From assembly GCF_002005565.1 (NCBI RefSeq), contig NZ_BDJC01000053.1, positions 1-48,825 of the forward strand: a stretch of DNA of 48,825 bases. Direction: 5' to 3'. Under the pieces are notes generated by a model. The model saw only the letters and a program-made list of their open reading frames with translations, did not search any database and was not told where the DNA came from. Below, piece after piece: positions 1-8,561 of this stretch. Every line of letters begins with the position of its first letter. The stretch's first letter is position 1. A program made the translations under genes and the position numbers. Source of the DNA: Streptomyces sp. JHA26 (GTDB taxonomy: Bacteria; Actinomycetota; Actinomycetes; Streptomycetales; Streptomycetaceae).

Positions 1-2
1 AC

Positions 3-368
3 AACCTCTCCCCCGCCAGTGCCGCCGTCCGTCTCACCACCCCGGGCGCCGACGACGGCCGCGCCACCGCGCCCACCGGCCTGCGCGCGGCCGCCCACCG
101 CGCCGGCGGCGCGTACTACATCGACCTCGACTGGGTCCCGCCGCGCACGGACGGTGTGGTCACCGCGTACGAGATCCACCTGGACGGCAGCAGGGCCACC
201 TCGCTCGTGTACGGTGGCGACGCGCCGCGCGACCGGGCCGAGTACAGCTTCTACGCCGGGCAGGAGTCCGGCGTCACGCACCGGGTGCGGGTGCGGGCCA
301 AGCTGCCCGACGGCACCTGGGGCGGCTTCTCGGCGGAGCGGACGGTGACGACGGGCGAGGGGCGGTGA
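3..368 (+). CDS. Fibronectin type III domain protein, C-terminal end (partial)
   Basis: The reading frame is open from the left edge of the window to a TGA at 366-368, leaving 121 residues of a protein whose start lies outside. The visible part has the features of one fibronectin type III fold: a PTGL motif starting strand A, then IDLDWVPP, YEIHLDG and a final strand before TVTTGEG. Such domains are usual at the C-terminus of secreted Streptomyces glycoside hydrolases and surface proteins, so the missing part is probably an exported enzyme or adhesin. That is inference; no catalytic part is visible. Confidence 0.75.
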   Translation, partial: NLSPASAAVRLTTPGADDGRATAPTGLRAAAHRAGGAYYIDLDWVPPRTDGVVTAYEIHLDGSRATSLVYGGDAPRDRAEYSFYAGQESGVTHRVRVRAKLPDGTWGGFSAERTVTTGEGR

Positions 369-548
369 CGTCCCGGTGGCGGGCGCACGGCCGGTGAGCA
401 CACGGCCGGCGGGCGCGTCACCTGGCCGGTCGCGCTCCGGGTGCGGGCCCGGCCGCCGCCCTGTTGGCTGCCCCTGAGGGGGCACGGGCGATCCGATCTC
501 GGCGGCGCAAGGGATGTCCGCCAACCGTGCCGCCGGAGGGCAGCCCAC

Positions 549-1106
549 ATGCGCATCTCGTCGCCACTCCCCCGCTTCGGCCCGACCGTGGCAGCCGCCA
601 CCGCACTGCCCGTCGCCCTGGCCGCCGGGCCGGCCGCCGCGGGCCCGGGGATCTCGGTGAGCACCACCGGGAGCACGGTGTCGGTCACGACCACCGCCTG
701 CGCCCAGCTGAACGGGAGCTGGGGCACGGCCTCGCTCCTCACCAGCAGCCAGGGCAGCTTCGCCGAGGGCCGCCAGGTCGCGCTGACGGGGACCGGCGCG
801 GCCCAGTCCGCCACGTGGTCGGGCATCTCCCCGGGCACCTACACGGTCGTCGTCGTGTGCTCGAACAACAGCACCGCCGGCACCCAGACCGTCATCGTGT
901 CCTCGGCGGCCTCGCCCTCCCCCTCCACACGCCGGTCCGCCTCCCCCTCGCCGTCCGCGTCGCCGCGCGGGGTCCTGGGCGGGGTCGGCGGGGCCATCCA
1001 GGACTACAGCACGGTCACCCTCGTGGTGGGCAGCGCGCTGATGGGGGGCGGGGTCATCGCCGCGGCCTGGTTCCTGCGCCGCCGCTCGAAGCCGTACCGG
1101 TTCTGA
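549..1106 (+). CDS. Secreted protein with C-terminal membrane anchor
   Basis: A 185-residue protein starting at ATG 549, with GGAGG at 535-539 giving a 9-nt spacer. It has a signal peptide (residues 1 to about 32, ending AAGPAAAG), a small beta-rich Ser/Thr/Gly ectodomain with two cysteines, a Ser/Pro linker rich in SPSPS, and a C-terminal hydrophobic segment followed by RRRSKPYRF. This is the architecture of cell-envelope proteins held by a C-terminal transmembrane helix. I recognise no enzymatic family. It sits alone between the fibronectin gene and a convergent padR gene. Confidence 0.75.
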   Translation: MRISSPLPRFGPTVAAATALPVALAAGPAAAGPGISVSTTGSTVSVTTTACAQLNGSWGTASLLTSSQGSFAEGRQVALTGTGAAQSATWSGISPGTYTVVVVCSNNSTAGTQTVIVSSAASPSPSTRRSASPSPSASPRGVLGGVGGAIQDYSTVTLVVGSALMGGGVIAAAWFLRRRSKPYRF

Positions 1107-1122
1107 GCGCGCCGTGCGGGCG

Positions 1123-1674
1123 TCATGACGGGTCGTCGCCCGGCAGCTCGGCGAATTCCGCCAGGGCGTGCCTGAGCCACCGGGTCCAGGAGGTCTCCAG
1201 GTCGATGCCGGCGCGCAGCACCAGGTGCCGCAGCCGGTCCTCGGGGCCGTCCTTCTCCGGCGGGAAGTCGCGCTTCTCGATCTCCTCGTACTCGGACAAC
1301 TGCCGTTCGTGCAGCTCCAGATGGCGCCGCAGGTCCGCCTCGATGCCGGTGGTGCCGACCACGGCGGCGGCCCGCAGCCGCAGCAGCATCGCGTCCCGCA
1401 GGGGACGCGGGTCCTGCGCGGCGGCGGTCCACCGGGCCAGTTCGTCGCGTCCCGCGGGCAGGACCTCGTAGCTCTTCTTCTGGCCGCGGGCGGGCTGCTG
1501 GGCGGGCAGTGCGCGGATCAGCCCCTGCGCCTCCAGTCTTCCCAGCTCACGGTAGATCTGCTGGTGCGTCGCCGACCAGAAGTAGCCGATCGACTTGTCG
1601 AACCGGCGGGTCAGCTCCAGCCCCGACGACGGCTTTTCGACCAGGGCGGTGAGGATCGCGTGCGGGAGTGACAT
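1123..1674 (-). CDS. PadR family transcriptional regulator
   Basis: A 183-residue protein beginning MSLPHAILTALVEKPSSGLEL, the typical PadR N-terminal winged helix. The recognition region YFWSATHQQIYRELGRLEAQGLI is characteristic, and the C-terminal half (about residues 95-175) is the charged helical dimerisation domain of the PadR subgroup that has one. It lies 41 nt downstream of the dienoyl-CoA reductase gene on the same strand, so the two may be one operon and the regulator may act on the palindrome upstream of that gene. That link is inference from position. Confidence 0.88.
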   Translation of the reverse strand: MSLPHAILTALVEKPSSGLELTRRFDKSIGYFWSATHQQIYRELGRLEAQGLIRALPAQQPARGQKKSYEVLPAGRDELARWTAAAQDPRPLRDAMLLRLRAAAVVGTTGIEADLRRHLELHERQLSEYEEIEKRDFPPEKDGPEDRLRHLVLRAGIDLETSWTRWLRHALAEFAELPGDDPS

Positions 1675-1715
1675 GGGCTCATCCTAGGGACGGCCCACGC
1701 CGCTCCCCGCACCTC

Positions 1716-3731
1716 CTACAGCGCCGCCGCCAGTTCGGTGCCCTGCTTGACGGCCCGCTTGGCGTCCAGTTCGGCGGCCACGTCGGCACCGCCGACGAGG
1801 TGCACGCTGCGGCCGGCGGCGACCAGCTCCTCGTACAGGCCGCGGCGCGGCTCCTGGCCGGTGCACAGGACGACCGTGTCGACCTCCAGCACCGTGGACT
1901 CGTCGCCGATCGTGACGTGCAGGCCGGCGTCGTCGATCCGGTCGTAGCGCACGCCCGGGACCATGGTGACGCCGCGGTGCCTGAGCTCGGTGCGGTGGAT
2001 CCAGCCGGTGGTCCTGCCGAGTCCGGCGCCGACCTTGGACGTCTTGCGCTGGAGCAGGTGGACGGTGCGCGGCGGTGCCGGGCGCTCGGGCGCGGCGAGG
2101 CCGCCGGGCGCGCGGTAGTCCGGGTCGACGCCCCACCGGCGGAAGTAGGTGGCGGGGTCCTCGTGGGCCTTGTCGCCGCCGTCGGTGAGGAACTCGGCGA
2201 CGTCGAAGCCGATGCCGCCCGCACCGAGGATCGCGACGCGGTCGCCGACGGGGGCGCCGTCGCGCAGCACGTCCAGGTAGCCGAGGACGCTCGGGTGGTC
2301 GACGCCGGGGATGTCCGGGACACGGGGGGTGACTCCGGTGGCGACGACGACCTCGTCGTAACCGGTGAGGTCGTCGACGCCCACCCAGGTGTTCAGCCGT
2401 ACGTCGACGCCGTGCGCGTCGAGCTGGGTGCGGAAGTAGCGCAGCGTCTCGTCGAACTCCTGCTTGCCGGGGACCTTGCGGGCGACGTTGAGCTGTCCGC
2501 CGATCTCGCCGGCGGCGTCGAAGAGGGTGACCTCGTGGCCGCGCTCGGCCGCGCTCACGGCGCAGGCCAGTCCGGCCGGTCCGGCGCCGACGACCGCGAC
2601 GCGCCTGCGCAGCCGGGTCGGGGCCAGGACCAGCTCGGTCTCGTGGCAGGCGCGCGGGTTGACCAGGCAGGAGGTGATCTTCCCGCCGAAGGTGTGGTCG
2701 AGGCAGGCCTGGTTGCAGCCGATGCAGGTGTTGATGGCCTCGGGCCGGCCGGCGGCGGCCTTGGCGACGAAGTCGGGGTCGGCGAGCATCGGGCGGGCCA
2801 TCGACACCATGTCCGCGGCGCCCTCGGCTAGCAACTGCTCCGCCAGCTCGGGGGTGTTGATGCGGTTGGTGGTGACGAGCGGCACCGTCACCTCGCCCAT
2901 CAGCCGCTTGGTCACCCAGGTGTACGCGCCGCGCGGCACGGAGGTGGCGATGGTGGGGATGCGGGCCTCGTGCCAGCCGATGCCGGTGTTGATGATGGTC
3001 GCTCCGGCGGCTTCGACGGCCTTGGCTAGCGTGACGACCTCCTCCAGCGTGGAGCCGCCGGGGACCAGGTCGAGCATGGACAGGCGATAGACGATGATGA
3101 AGTCCTCACCGACCGCCTCGCGCACCCGGCGGACGATCTCGACGGGGAAGCGCATGCGGTTCTCGTAGGAGCCGCCCCAGCGGTCGGTGCGCCGGTTGGT
3201 GTGCGCGGCGATGAACTCGTTGATCAGGTAGCCCTCGGAGCCCATGATCTCGACGCCGTCGTAGCCGGCCTCGCGGGCGAGGCGGGCGGCGCGGGCGTAG
3301 TCGTCGACGGTCCGCTCGACCTCGCCGTCGGTCAGCTCCCGGGGCACGTGGGGGCTGATCGGCGCCTGGAGCGGGCTGGGCGCGACGAGGTCGGGGTGGT
3401 AGGCGTAGCGGCCGAAGTGCAGGATCTGCATCGCGATCCGGCCGCCCTCGCGGTGCACGGCGTCGGTGACGACGCGGTGCCGCTCGGCCTCGGCGCTCGT
3501 GGTGAGCCTGGCGCCGCCGGGGTAGGGGCGGCCCTCGTCGTTGGGGGCGATGCCACCGGTGACGATGAGGCCCACTCCCCCGCGGGCCCGGGCGGCGTAG
3601 AAGGCGGCCATGCGCTCGAAGCCGCGCTCGGCCTCCTCCAGGCCCACGTGCATGGAGCCCATGAGGACCCGGTTGGGCAAGGTGGTGAAGCCCAGGTCGA
3701 GCGGGCTCAGCAGGTGGGGGTAACGGCTCAT
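1716..3731 (-). CDS. fadH: 2,4-dienoyl-CoA reductase (NADPH), FadH-like
   Basis: A 671-residue protein, the usual length of bacterial FadH. The N-terminal third to half is an old-yellow-enzyme TIM barrel binding FMN (TLPNRVLMGSMH at the start, YDGVEIMGSEGYLINEF in the middle). Next comes the 4Fe-4S cysteine cluster CIGCNQAC with a later TSCLVNP cysteine. The C-terminal half has an FAD Rossmann motif (VAVVGAGPAGLACA) and a second dinucleotide motif (VAILGAGGIGFDVAEF). It removes double bonds from dienoyl-CoA in oxidation of unsaturated fatty acids. ATG 3731 is preferred because GGAGG lies just upstream and homology starts there; an upstream in-frame start would lie inside the operator. Confidence 0.9.
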   Translation of the reverse strand: MSRYPHLLSPLDLGFTTLPNRVLMGSMHVGLEEAERGFERMAAFYAARARGGVGLIVTGGIAPNDEGRPYPGGARLTTSAEAERHRVVTDAVHREGGRIAMQILHFGRYAYHPDLVAPSPLQAPISPHVPRELTDGEVERTVDDYARAARLAREAGYDGVEIMGSEGYLINEFIAAHTNRRTDRWGGSYENRMRFPVEIVRRVREAVGEDFIIVYRLSMLDLVPGGSTLEEVVTLAKAVEAAGATIINTGIGWHEARIPTIATSVPRGAYTWVTKRLMGEVTVPLVTTNRINTPELAEQLLAEGAADMVSMARPMLADPDFVAKAAAGRPEAINTCIGCNQACLDHTFGGKITSCLVNPRACHETELVLAPTRLRRRVAVVGAGPAGLACAVSAAERGHEVTLFDAAGEIGGQLNVARKVPGKQEFDETLRYFRTQLDAHGVDVRLNTWVGVDDLTGYDEVVVATGVTPRVPDIPGVDHPSVLGYLDVLRDGAPVGDRVAILGAGGIGFDVAEFLTDGGDKAHEDPATYFRRWGVDPDYRAPGGLAAPERPAPPRTVHLLQRKTSKVGAGLGRTTGWIHRTELRHRGVTMVPGVRYDRIDDAGLHVTIGDESTVLEVDTVVLCTGQEPRRGLYEELVAAGRSVHLVGGADVAAELDAKRAVKQGTELAAAL

Positions 3732-3761
3732 CGGGCCCTCCGTGCGCGGTGTCGTGCCTCT

Positions 3762-3791
3762 GTTGTAGAGGACGGCCGCCTCTTTGTGCAA
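3762..3791 (-). promoter_or_regulatory. Predicted fadH promoter
   Basis: Reading leftward, a -35 hexamer TTGCAC (plus-strand 3786-3791) and a -10 hexamer TACAAC (plus-strand 3762-3767) are separated by 18 nt. The -35 element lies inside the right arm of the 38-bp palindrome, so a protein bound there would block polymerase. The leader to the fadH start is about 25 nt. Confidence 0.55.
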
Positions 3792-3812
3792 CTAGTTGCA
3801 CAAAGAGGCGGC
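3775..3812. promoter_or_regulatory. Perfect 38-bp palindrome, probable operator
   Basis: The 19-base half GCCGCCTCTTTGTGCAACT is followed directly by its exact reverse complement, with the centre between 3793 and 3794. The core TTGTGCAACTAGTTGCACAA is AT-rich, which is unlike a Streptomyces terminator and like a MarR- or PadR-type operator. It covers the predicted -35 of fadH. The likely ligand is the PadR protein encoded downstream, but this is inference. Confidence 0.7.
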
Positions 3813-3845
3813 GCACACCACACCGCCGTGCCGGCAGGCCCTGGA

Positions 3846-4217
3846 TCAGCGGCTCTCCAGCCGTACGTGCAGTTCACGCTCCTGGTCGCCGGAGGTCGTG
3901 CTCAGGTCGTGCACGGTGAACAGGGAGTCCAGGGTGGTGCGGAAGCGCTCGATCGCCCAGTAGCCGCCCTGCGCGTCGGCCTCCACCGAGGCGTGGAGCC
4001 GGGTGGGTCCGCACTCGCCCTGGTGGGCGTCGGCCACGTCGAAGGTGCCGAGCCACACGGTCGGGCGCACCTCGTGGTACTCCCGGGTCACGTCGCCCGC
4101 GTGCCGGTCGGACGAGAAACACGCGCACAGGGCGTCGAACACGGTCCGGGCGTCCTCCTTGTCGCATCCGCTCAGCTCCACCGAGACGGACTCCGGATGC
4201 AGTCGCTCGCCGTCCAT
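3846..4217 (-). CDS. Conserved hypothetical protein, 123 aa
   Basis: Starts at ATG 4217, with GGAGAGGAG a few bases upstream, and reads MDGERLHPESVSVELSGCDKE. The product is small, soluble and acidic, with three cysteines in its first half and no signal peptide or membrane segment. It has the hydrophobic alternation of an alpha/beta sandwich (TVWLGTFDVADA, RLHASVEADA, RELHVRLE). I do not recognise the family. It is followed by the fadH promoter and is probably its own transcription unit. Confidence 0.65.
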   Translation of the reverse strand: MDGERLHPESVSVELSGCDKEDARTVFDALCACFSSDRHAGDVTREYHEVRPTVWLGTFDVADAHQGECGPTRLHASVEADAQGGYWAIERFRTTLDSLFTVHDLSTTSGDQERELHVRLESR

Positions 4218-4357
4218 CGTGATCGCTCCTCTCCTGGCCGCGGTGCGCTGCCGCGGGCCGTTCCACCGCGTGGACGCCCCTCGGAGACCGCACCCATACC
4301 CCCAGAAAAGCACCACCTCGGGCAGAGCACTACCGGCACGGGCCTACGGCCGCCGTC

Positions 4358-5236
4358 TCAGCCCCGGGTGAGGCGGTACGTCTTGCTGTCGGTCAGTACG
4401 CACAGGCCCGGGGAGACGACGATCACGCGCAGGGTGCCGGTACGGCGGTCGTAGTCGACGCCCTCCGCCTCGAAGTCGCCGGAGCAGGCGCTGCGCAGCG
4501 GCAGCTGCCGCAGGGCGGTGACGCGGCCGGTGACGTCGGCGGTGCCGGACGGGGCGGCGGAGAGGTCGATGCGCAACAGCGGTTTGGTGAGTCCGAAGAG
4601 GGCGCCCTCCGGGTCGTCGGAGGAGCACAGGAGGGTGGTGGCGTCGAGGAAGTCGCAGCCCTGGACGTCGCGCACCGCGTGGTCCAGGTGCACGGTGGCC
4701 ACCTGCGGGAGGTCGGCCGAGGGCGAGGTGGCCGGGTTGACACCGGGTGTCGGGAAGACCAGCAGCCGGTCCATGGTGCCCCACTCGCCGGAGAGCATCC
4801 ACCGGCCGTCCGGGGAGATCGCGGCCCAGGAGTTGTTCCGCGCCTCGCCGGCGCCCAGCGTGTGCACGTACTCCGACCAGCGCCCGTCCGGCGCCTGCAC
4901 GCGGAACATCTTCGCGTTCCCGTCGTCGCGCTGGTACGGCTCGACGTAGTACCCGTCGTAGGAGGCGTCGGGGTCGCCGACGTGGTTCCAGCCGCGTCCG
5001 GCGAGGCCCCAGGGGACGGTGCCGATCCCCGTGTAGCGGTTGGGGCTGCCGGCCGGGACCTCCATCGAGGCCAGGCCCTGACTCTCGGTGAGCGGGTCGG
5101 CCCGGTCGGAGCCGACCTCGGTCCAGGTGCCGGCGGCGGGGGCGGCGGCCCCGGCGGGCGGGGCGGCGAGGAGGAGGGCGAGGGCGGCGAGGCCGGTCAG
5201 GACCGCGTGACGACGTCGCCGGGCGCGCAGGGGCAT
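4358..5236 (-). CDS. Secreted propeller-like protein
   Basis: A 292-residue protein from ATG 5236, preceded by GAGGAG. Residues 1 to about 33 form a signal peptide with a twin-arginine-rich n-region (RARRRRH), a leucine/alanine core and an AAPPAGAAAPAAG cleavage area. The mature part has repeated blade-like strands (GWNHVGDPDASYDGYYVEPY, ISPDGRWMLSGEWGTMDR, CDFLDATTLLCSSDDPEGALF), suggesting a beta-propeller or a WD40-like exported lectin. No catalytic motif is apparent. It diverges from the phosphatase gene to its right. Confidence 0.72.
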   Translation of the reverse strand: MPLRARRRRHAVLTGLAALALLLAAPPAGAAAPAAGTWTEVGSDRADPLTESQGLASMEVPAGSPNRYTGIGTVPWGLAGRGWNHVGDPDASYDGYYVEPYQRDDGNAKMFRVQAPDGRWSEYVHTLGAGEARNNSWAAISPDGRWMLSGEWGTMDRLLVFPTPGVNPATSPSADLPQVATVHLDHAVRDVQGCDFLDATTLLCSSDDPEGALFGLTKPLLRIDLSAAPSGTADVTGRVTALRQLPLRSACSGDFEAEGVDYDRRTGTLRVIVVSPGLCVLTDSKTYRLTRG

Positions 5237-5488
5237 GGGTCGGCTCCTCGGTGGGGGGTGGTCGGGTGGCACGCACTCGGCGCACAGTGTGGCCGCCCCT
5301 GGAAGTCATGTACATACCAAAATGCGCCGGGTGCGGCCGTCCCGTGGGGCGGTGGCCGCCCCGCGGGGAGATGCTGGAGGAGGCGGCAGCGGCTCGCGGG
5401 AACGAGCCCGTACGCGAGGGAACGCGGTAGAACAGGGGTGGCGGCATCGGAAGACGTGTCGCGGAGCACGGCGAAGGCGGGGCATGGG

Positions 5489-7567
5489 ATGAGCGCAGCC
5501 GGGTCTGCCGGGTTCGAGGGCACCGAGTCACCGCGCGGGCCGGTGCGCCCCAGTGGCCTGCTCGACGTGCTGAACGTGGCCTCGGTCGTGCTGGACGCCC
5601 AGGGCCGGATCGTGCTGTGGAGCCCACAGGCCGAGGAGCTGTTCGGCTACTCCGCCCGGGAGGCGCTGGGTGAGTACGCCGCCCGGATCATGGTCCACGA
5701 GAAGCACCTCGACCTGGTCGTGAAGCTGTTCGCCGACGTGATGAGGACCGGCCGGAGCTGGGCCGGCGCCTTCCCCATCCGCCGCAAGGACGGCACCACC
5801 CGGCTGGTGGAGTTCCGCAACATGCGGCTGCTCGACGACCGGGGCGACGTCTACGCGCTGGGGCTCGCGGCCGACCGGTCGACCGTGCGCCGACTGGAGC
5901 GCGACGTGGCCCTGTCCTCCCGGGTGATCACGCAGTCCCCGATCGGGCTGGCGGTCCTGGACACGGATCTGCGGTACGTGTCGGTCAATCCGGCGCTGGA
6001 GCGGATCAACGGCGTCCCGGCCGAGGCCCACATCGGCCGCACGGTCCGGGAGGTGCTGCCGGGCGTGGACGCCGACGGACTGGAAAGCGCGGCCCGCCGG
6101 GTGCTGGAGACCGGGCAGCCCGTCGTCGACCGGTCCGCGACCGGACGGACCCCCGCCGACCCGGACGAGGAGCACGCCTGGTCCGTCTCGCTGTACCGGC
6201 TGGAGGACGCCCTGGGCGCGGTGCTGGGCGTGGCCGTCTCGATCGTGGACGTCACCGAGCAGTACCGGGCGAGCGTCGAGGCGGAGGCCGCGCGCGGCCG
6301 GCTCGCCGCCGTGGCCGACGCCTCGGCCAGGATCGGCACCACGCTGGAGCTGGACCGCACGGCCCACGAACTGGCCGACGTGGCCGTGCCGGACCTCGCC
6401 GACGTGGCGGCCGTGGATCTGCTGGAGGCCGTGGTCAAGGGCCGTCGCAGCTCCCTGGGCCCCGCCGAGCCCGCGGTGATCCGGGCCCTGGCCGTCCAGG
6501 CGGACAACGCCCCCGAGGCGCTGCGGGCGGCCGATCCGCCCGGGCAGGTCGCCCGGTACGGGCCGGACCGCCTGGTCACCGAGTGTGTGCGCACCGCCCG
6601 GCCCGTGATGGTGGCGCAGGTGACGGACGAGGACCTGACCCGCATCGCCCGCTCGCCCGAGGCGATCGAGCTGCTGCGCCGGGCCGGCGTGCACTCGTAC
6701 CTCGCCGTCCCGCTGATCGCGCGCGGCGAGGTGCTCGGCGCCCTGGACCTGAAGCGGACCGGCAACCCGCTGCCGTTCGACGAGGACGACCTGCTGCTGG
6801 CCCGGGAGCTGGCCGCGCGCGCGGCGCTGCAGATCGACAACGCCCGCTGGTACCAGAACGCCCGCGACGCCGCCCTCACCCTGCAGCGCAGCATGCTGCC
6901 GAGCCACCCGCGGGTGACGGGCGGCCTGGAGGTCGCCTCCCGCTACCAGCCCGCCGAGGCCACCAGCGAGGTCGGCGGCGACTGGTTCGACGTGATCCCG
7001 CTGGAGGACTGCAAGACGGCGCTGGTCGTGGGCGACGTGATGGGCAGCGGCATCACGGCGGCGGCGTCCATGGGGCGGCTGCGCACCGCGACGAACACGC
7101 TGGCCGCCCTGGACCTGGATCCGGCGCTGCTGCTCGAACACCTCGACCGGACCACGGCCGGCCTGGACCAGGCCATCGCGACCTGCGTCTACGCCGTCCA
7201 CGACCCGCACGCCCGCCGGTGCCGCATCGCCAACGCCGGCCACCTGCCGCCGGTGCGGCTGCGCGCGGGCCGTCCTCCGGAGCTGCTGGACCTGCCCACC
7301 GGGGTGCCGCTCGGAGTGGGCGGCGTCGCCTTCTCCACCACCAGCGTCGAGCTGGAACCGGGCGACCGGCTGGTGTTCTACACCGACGGCCTCGTCGAGA
7401 CGCGGCAGCAGCCGATCGACGAGCGGCTGGCCGCGCTCCTCGCCCTGCTGGAAGGCCCGGACCGCCCCCTGGAGGAGGTCTGCGACCTGCTTCTGCGCAC
7501 GCTGCACGAGCCGGAGAACTCCGACGACGTGGCCCTGCTGATCGCCCGGGCCACGCCACCGGAGTAG
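5489..7567 (+). CDS. PAS-PAS-GAF-PP2C (SpoIIE-type) serine/threonine phosphatase
   Basis: A 692-residue cytoplasmic protein. Two PAS domains lie at about 25-130 (VLDAQGRIVLWSPQAEELFGY) and 150-265 (VLDTDLRYVSVNPALERING), a GAF domain at about 275-450, and a SpoIIE-like PP2C phosphatase at about 465-690. The metal-binding motifs VGGDWFDV, VGDVMGSG, YTDGLVE and SDDVALL are all present, so it should be active. No HATPase_c anti-sigma domain is attached, unlike many Streptomyces relatives. Such proteins dephosphorylate anti-anti-sigma factors. ATG 5489 follows a weak AAGGCGGGG; GTG 5438 is an alternative adding 17 residues. Confidence 0.88.
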   Translation: MSAAGSAGFEGTESPRGPVRPSGLLDVLNVASVVLDAQGRIVLWSPQAEELFGYSAREALGEYAARIMVHEKHLDLVVKLFADVMRTGRSWAGAFPIRRKDGTTRLVEFRNMRLLDDRGDVYALGLAADRSTVRRLERDVALSSRVITQSPIGLAVLDTDLRYVSVNPALERINGVPAEAHIGRTVREVLPGVDADGLESAARRVLETGQPVVDRSATGRTPADPDEEHAWSVSLYRLEDALGAVLGVAVSIVDVTEQYRASVEAEAARGRLAAVADASARIGTTLELDRTAHELADVAVPDLADVAAVDLLEAVVKGRRSSLGPAEPAVIRALAVQADNAPEALRAADPPGQVARYGPDRLVTECVRTARPVMVAQVTDEDLTRIARSPEAIELLRRAGVHSYLAVPLIARGEVLGALDLKRTGNPLPFDEDDLLLARELAARAALQIDNARWYQNARDAALTLQRSMLPSHPRVTGGLEVASRYQPAEATSEVGGDWFDVIPLEDCKTALVVGDVMGSGITAAASMGRLRTATNTLAALDLDPALLLEHLDRTTAGLDQAIATCVYAVHDPHARRCRIANAGHLPPVRLRAGRPPELLDLPTGVPLGVGGVAFSTTSVELEPGDRLVFYTDGLVETRQQPIDERLAALLALLEGPDRPLEEVCDLLLRTLHEPENSDDVALLIARATPPE

Positions 7568-7579
7568 GCCGGCGCCCCG

Positions 7580-8389
7580 CTACCGCACGACGCCGATCAC
7601 CACGTGGGCGTACAGCTCGTCACTGACCTCCAGGCGGGCGGTCAGACCGGCGCGGGTGAAGGCGTCGACGGCGGCCGGGGCCTGGCGTTCGCTCGTCTCG
7701 ACCAGCAGGCAGCCGCCGGGCGCGAGCCAGCCGGGCGCCCCGGCGGCGACCCGGCGCAGCACGTCGAGGCCGTCCGCACCGCCGTCGAGGGCGACCAGCG
7801 GCTCGTGCTCGCGGGCCTCGGCGGGCAGCAGGGCGACCTCGCCGGTGGGGACGTAGGGCACGTTGGCGGCGAGTATGTCGATCCGGCCGCGCAGCGCGGC
7901 GGGCAGCGCGTCGAACAGGTCGCCGGTGTGCGCCCGGCCGCCGGCGGCCGAGAGGTTGCCGCGGGCGCAGCGCACGGCGGCCGGGTCGACGTCGGCGGCG
8001 TGCACCTCGGGCCGGTCGAGGGCGGCGGCCAGGGCCGCGCCGACGGCGCCCGAGCCGCAGCACAGGTCCACGACGACGCCCGCGCCGGGCGCGTGGGCCA
8101 GGGCCCGCTCCACGAGGAACTCGGTACGGCGGCGCGGGACGAAGACGCCGGGGGCCACGGCGATGCGCAGTCCGCGGAACTCGGCCCAGCCGAGGACGAG
8201 TTCGAGGGGCAGACCGGCGACGCGGCGTTCGACCAGCGCGGCGAGCTCGCCGGGGGTGCGGGCGGCGGCGAGGATCAGCTCCGCCTCGTCCTCGGCGAAG
8301 ACGCACCCCGCGGCGCGGAGCGCGGCCACGACGGAGTCACGGGAGGGGAAGGCGGAGGAAGAGGAGGGCGTCGAGAACAGTGGGGGCAT
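7580..8389 (-). CDS. PrmC/HemK-related putative protein N5-glutamine methyltransferase
   Basis: A 269-residue class I SAM-dependent methyltransferase. It has an N-terminal helical domain (residues 15-75), the HemK-type FVPRRRTEFLVE segment, SAM motif I VVDLCCGSGAVGAAL and the acidic motif II VHAADVDPAAVRCARGN. The position of the catalytic NPPY motif reads NVPYVPT. This matches a known PrmC-related subgroup rather than the housekeeping release-factor enzyme, so the true substrate is uncertain. It converges on the phosphatase gene with only 12 nt between the stops. Confidence 0.82.
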   Translation of the reverse strand: MPPLFSTPSSSSAFPSRDSVVAALRAAGCVFAEDEAELILAAARTPGELAALVERRVAGLPLELVLGWAEFRGLRIAVAPGVFVPRRRTEFLVERALAHAPGAGVVVDLCCGSGAVGAALAAALDRPEVHAADVDPAAVRCARGNLSAAGGRAHTGDLFDALPAALRGRIDILAANVPYVPTGEVALLPAEAREHEPLVALDGGADGLDVLRRVAAGAPGWLAPGGCLLVETSERQAPAAVDAFTRAGLTARLEVSDELYAHVVIGVVR

Positions 8390-8428
8390 GGAAGCCGAGA
8401 GCCTTTCGAGAACCGAAGGGCGCTCTCC

Positions 8429-8451
8429 CGGTCACCGGTGTCCGGTGACCG
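8429..8451. terminator. GC-rich inverted repeat (10-bp stem, 3-nt loop)
   Basis: CGGTCACCGG, a TGT loop, then CCGGTGACCG form a perfect hairpin. On the minus strand it follows the membrane protein gene (which ends at 8562) and precedes the methyltransferase gene (which starts at 8389). It may end the former transcript or be an operator for the latter. There is no U-tract, as is usual for Streptomyces terminators. Confidence 0.4.
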
Positions 8452-8561
8452 CGTTGCCGAGAGGCGAGAGCACCCGGACCGACACAGCGGTAATGGGTCT
8501 CACCTCCCAGGTGTCCGGCGGCCGGGACGGTCCGCGGCCGTCGGCCACACTACCCCAACGA

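Noticed and set aside
4679..5488. An in-frame extension of the PAS-GAF-PP2C gene by about 270 codons
   Set aside because: It would run antisense through the secreted protein gene at 4358-5236, and the added sequence has no domain. Starts at 5489 or 5438 are more sensible.
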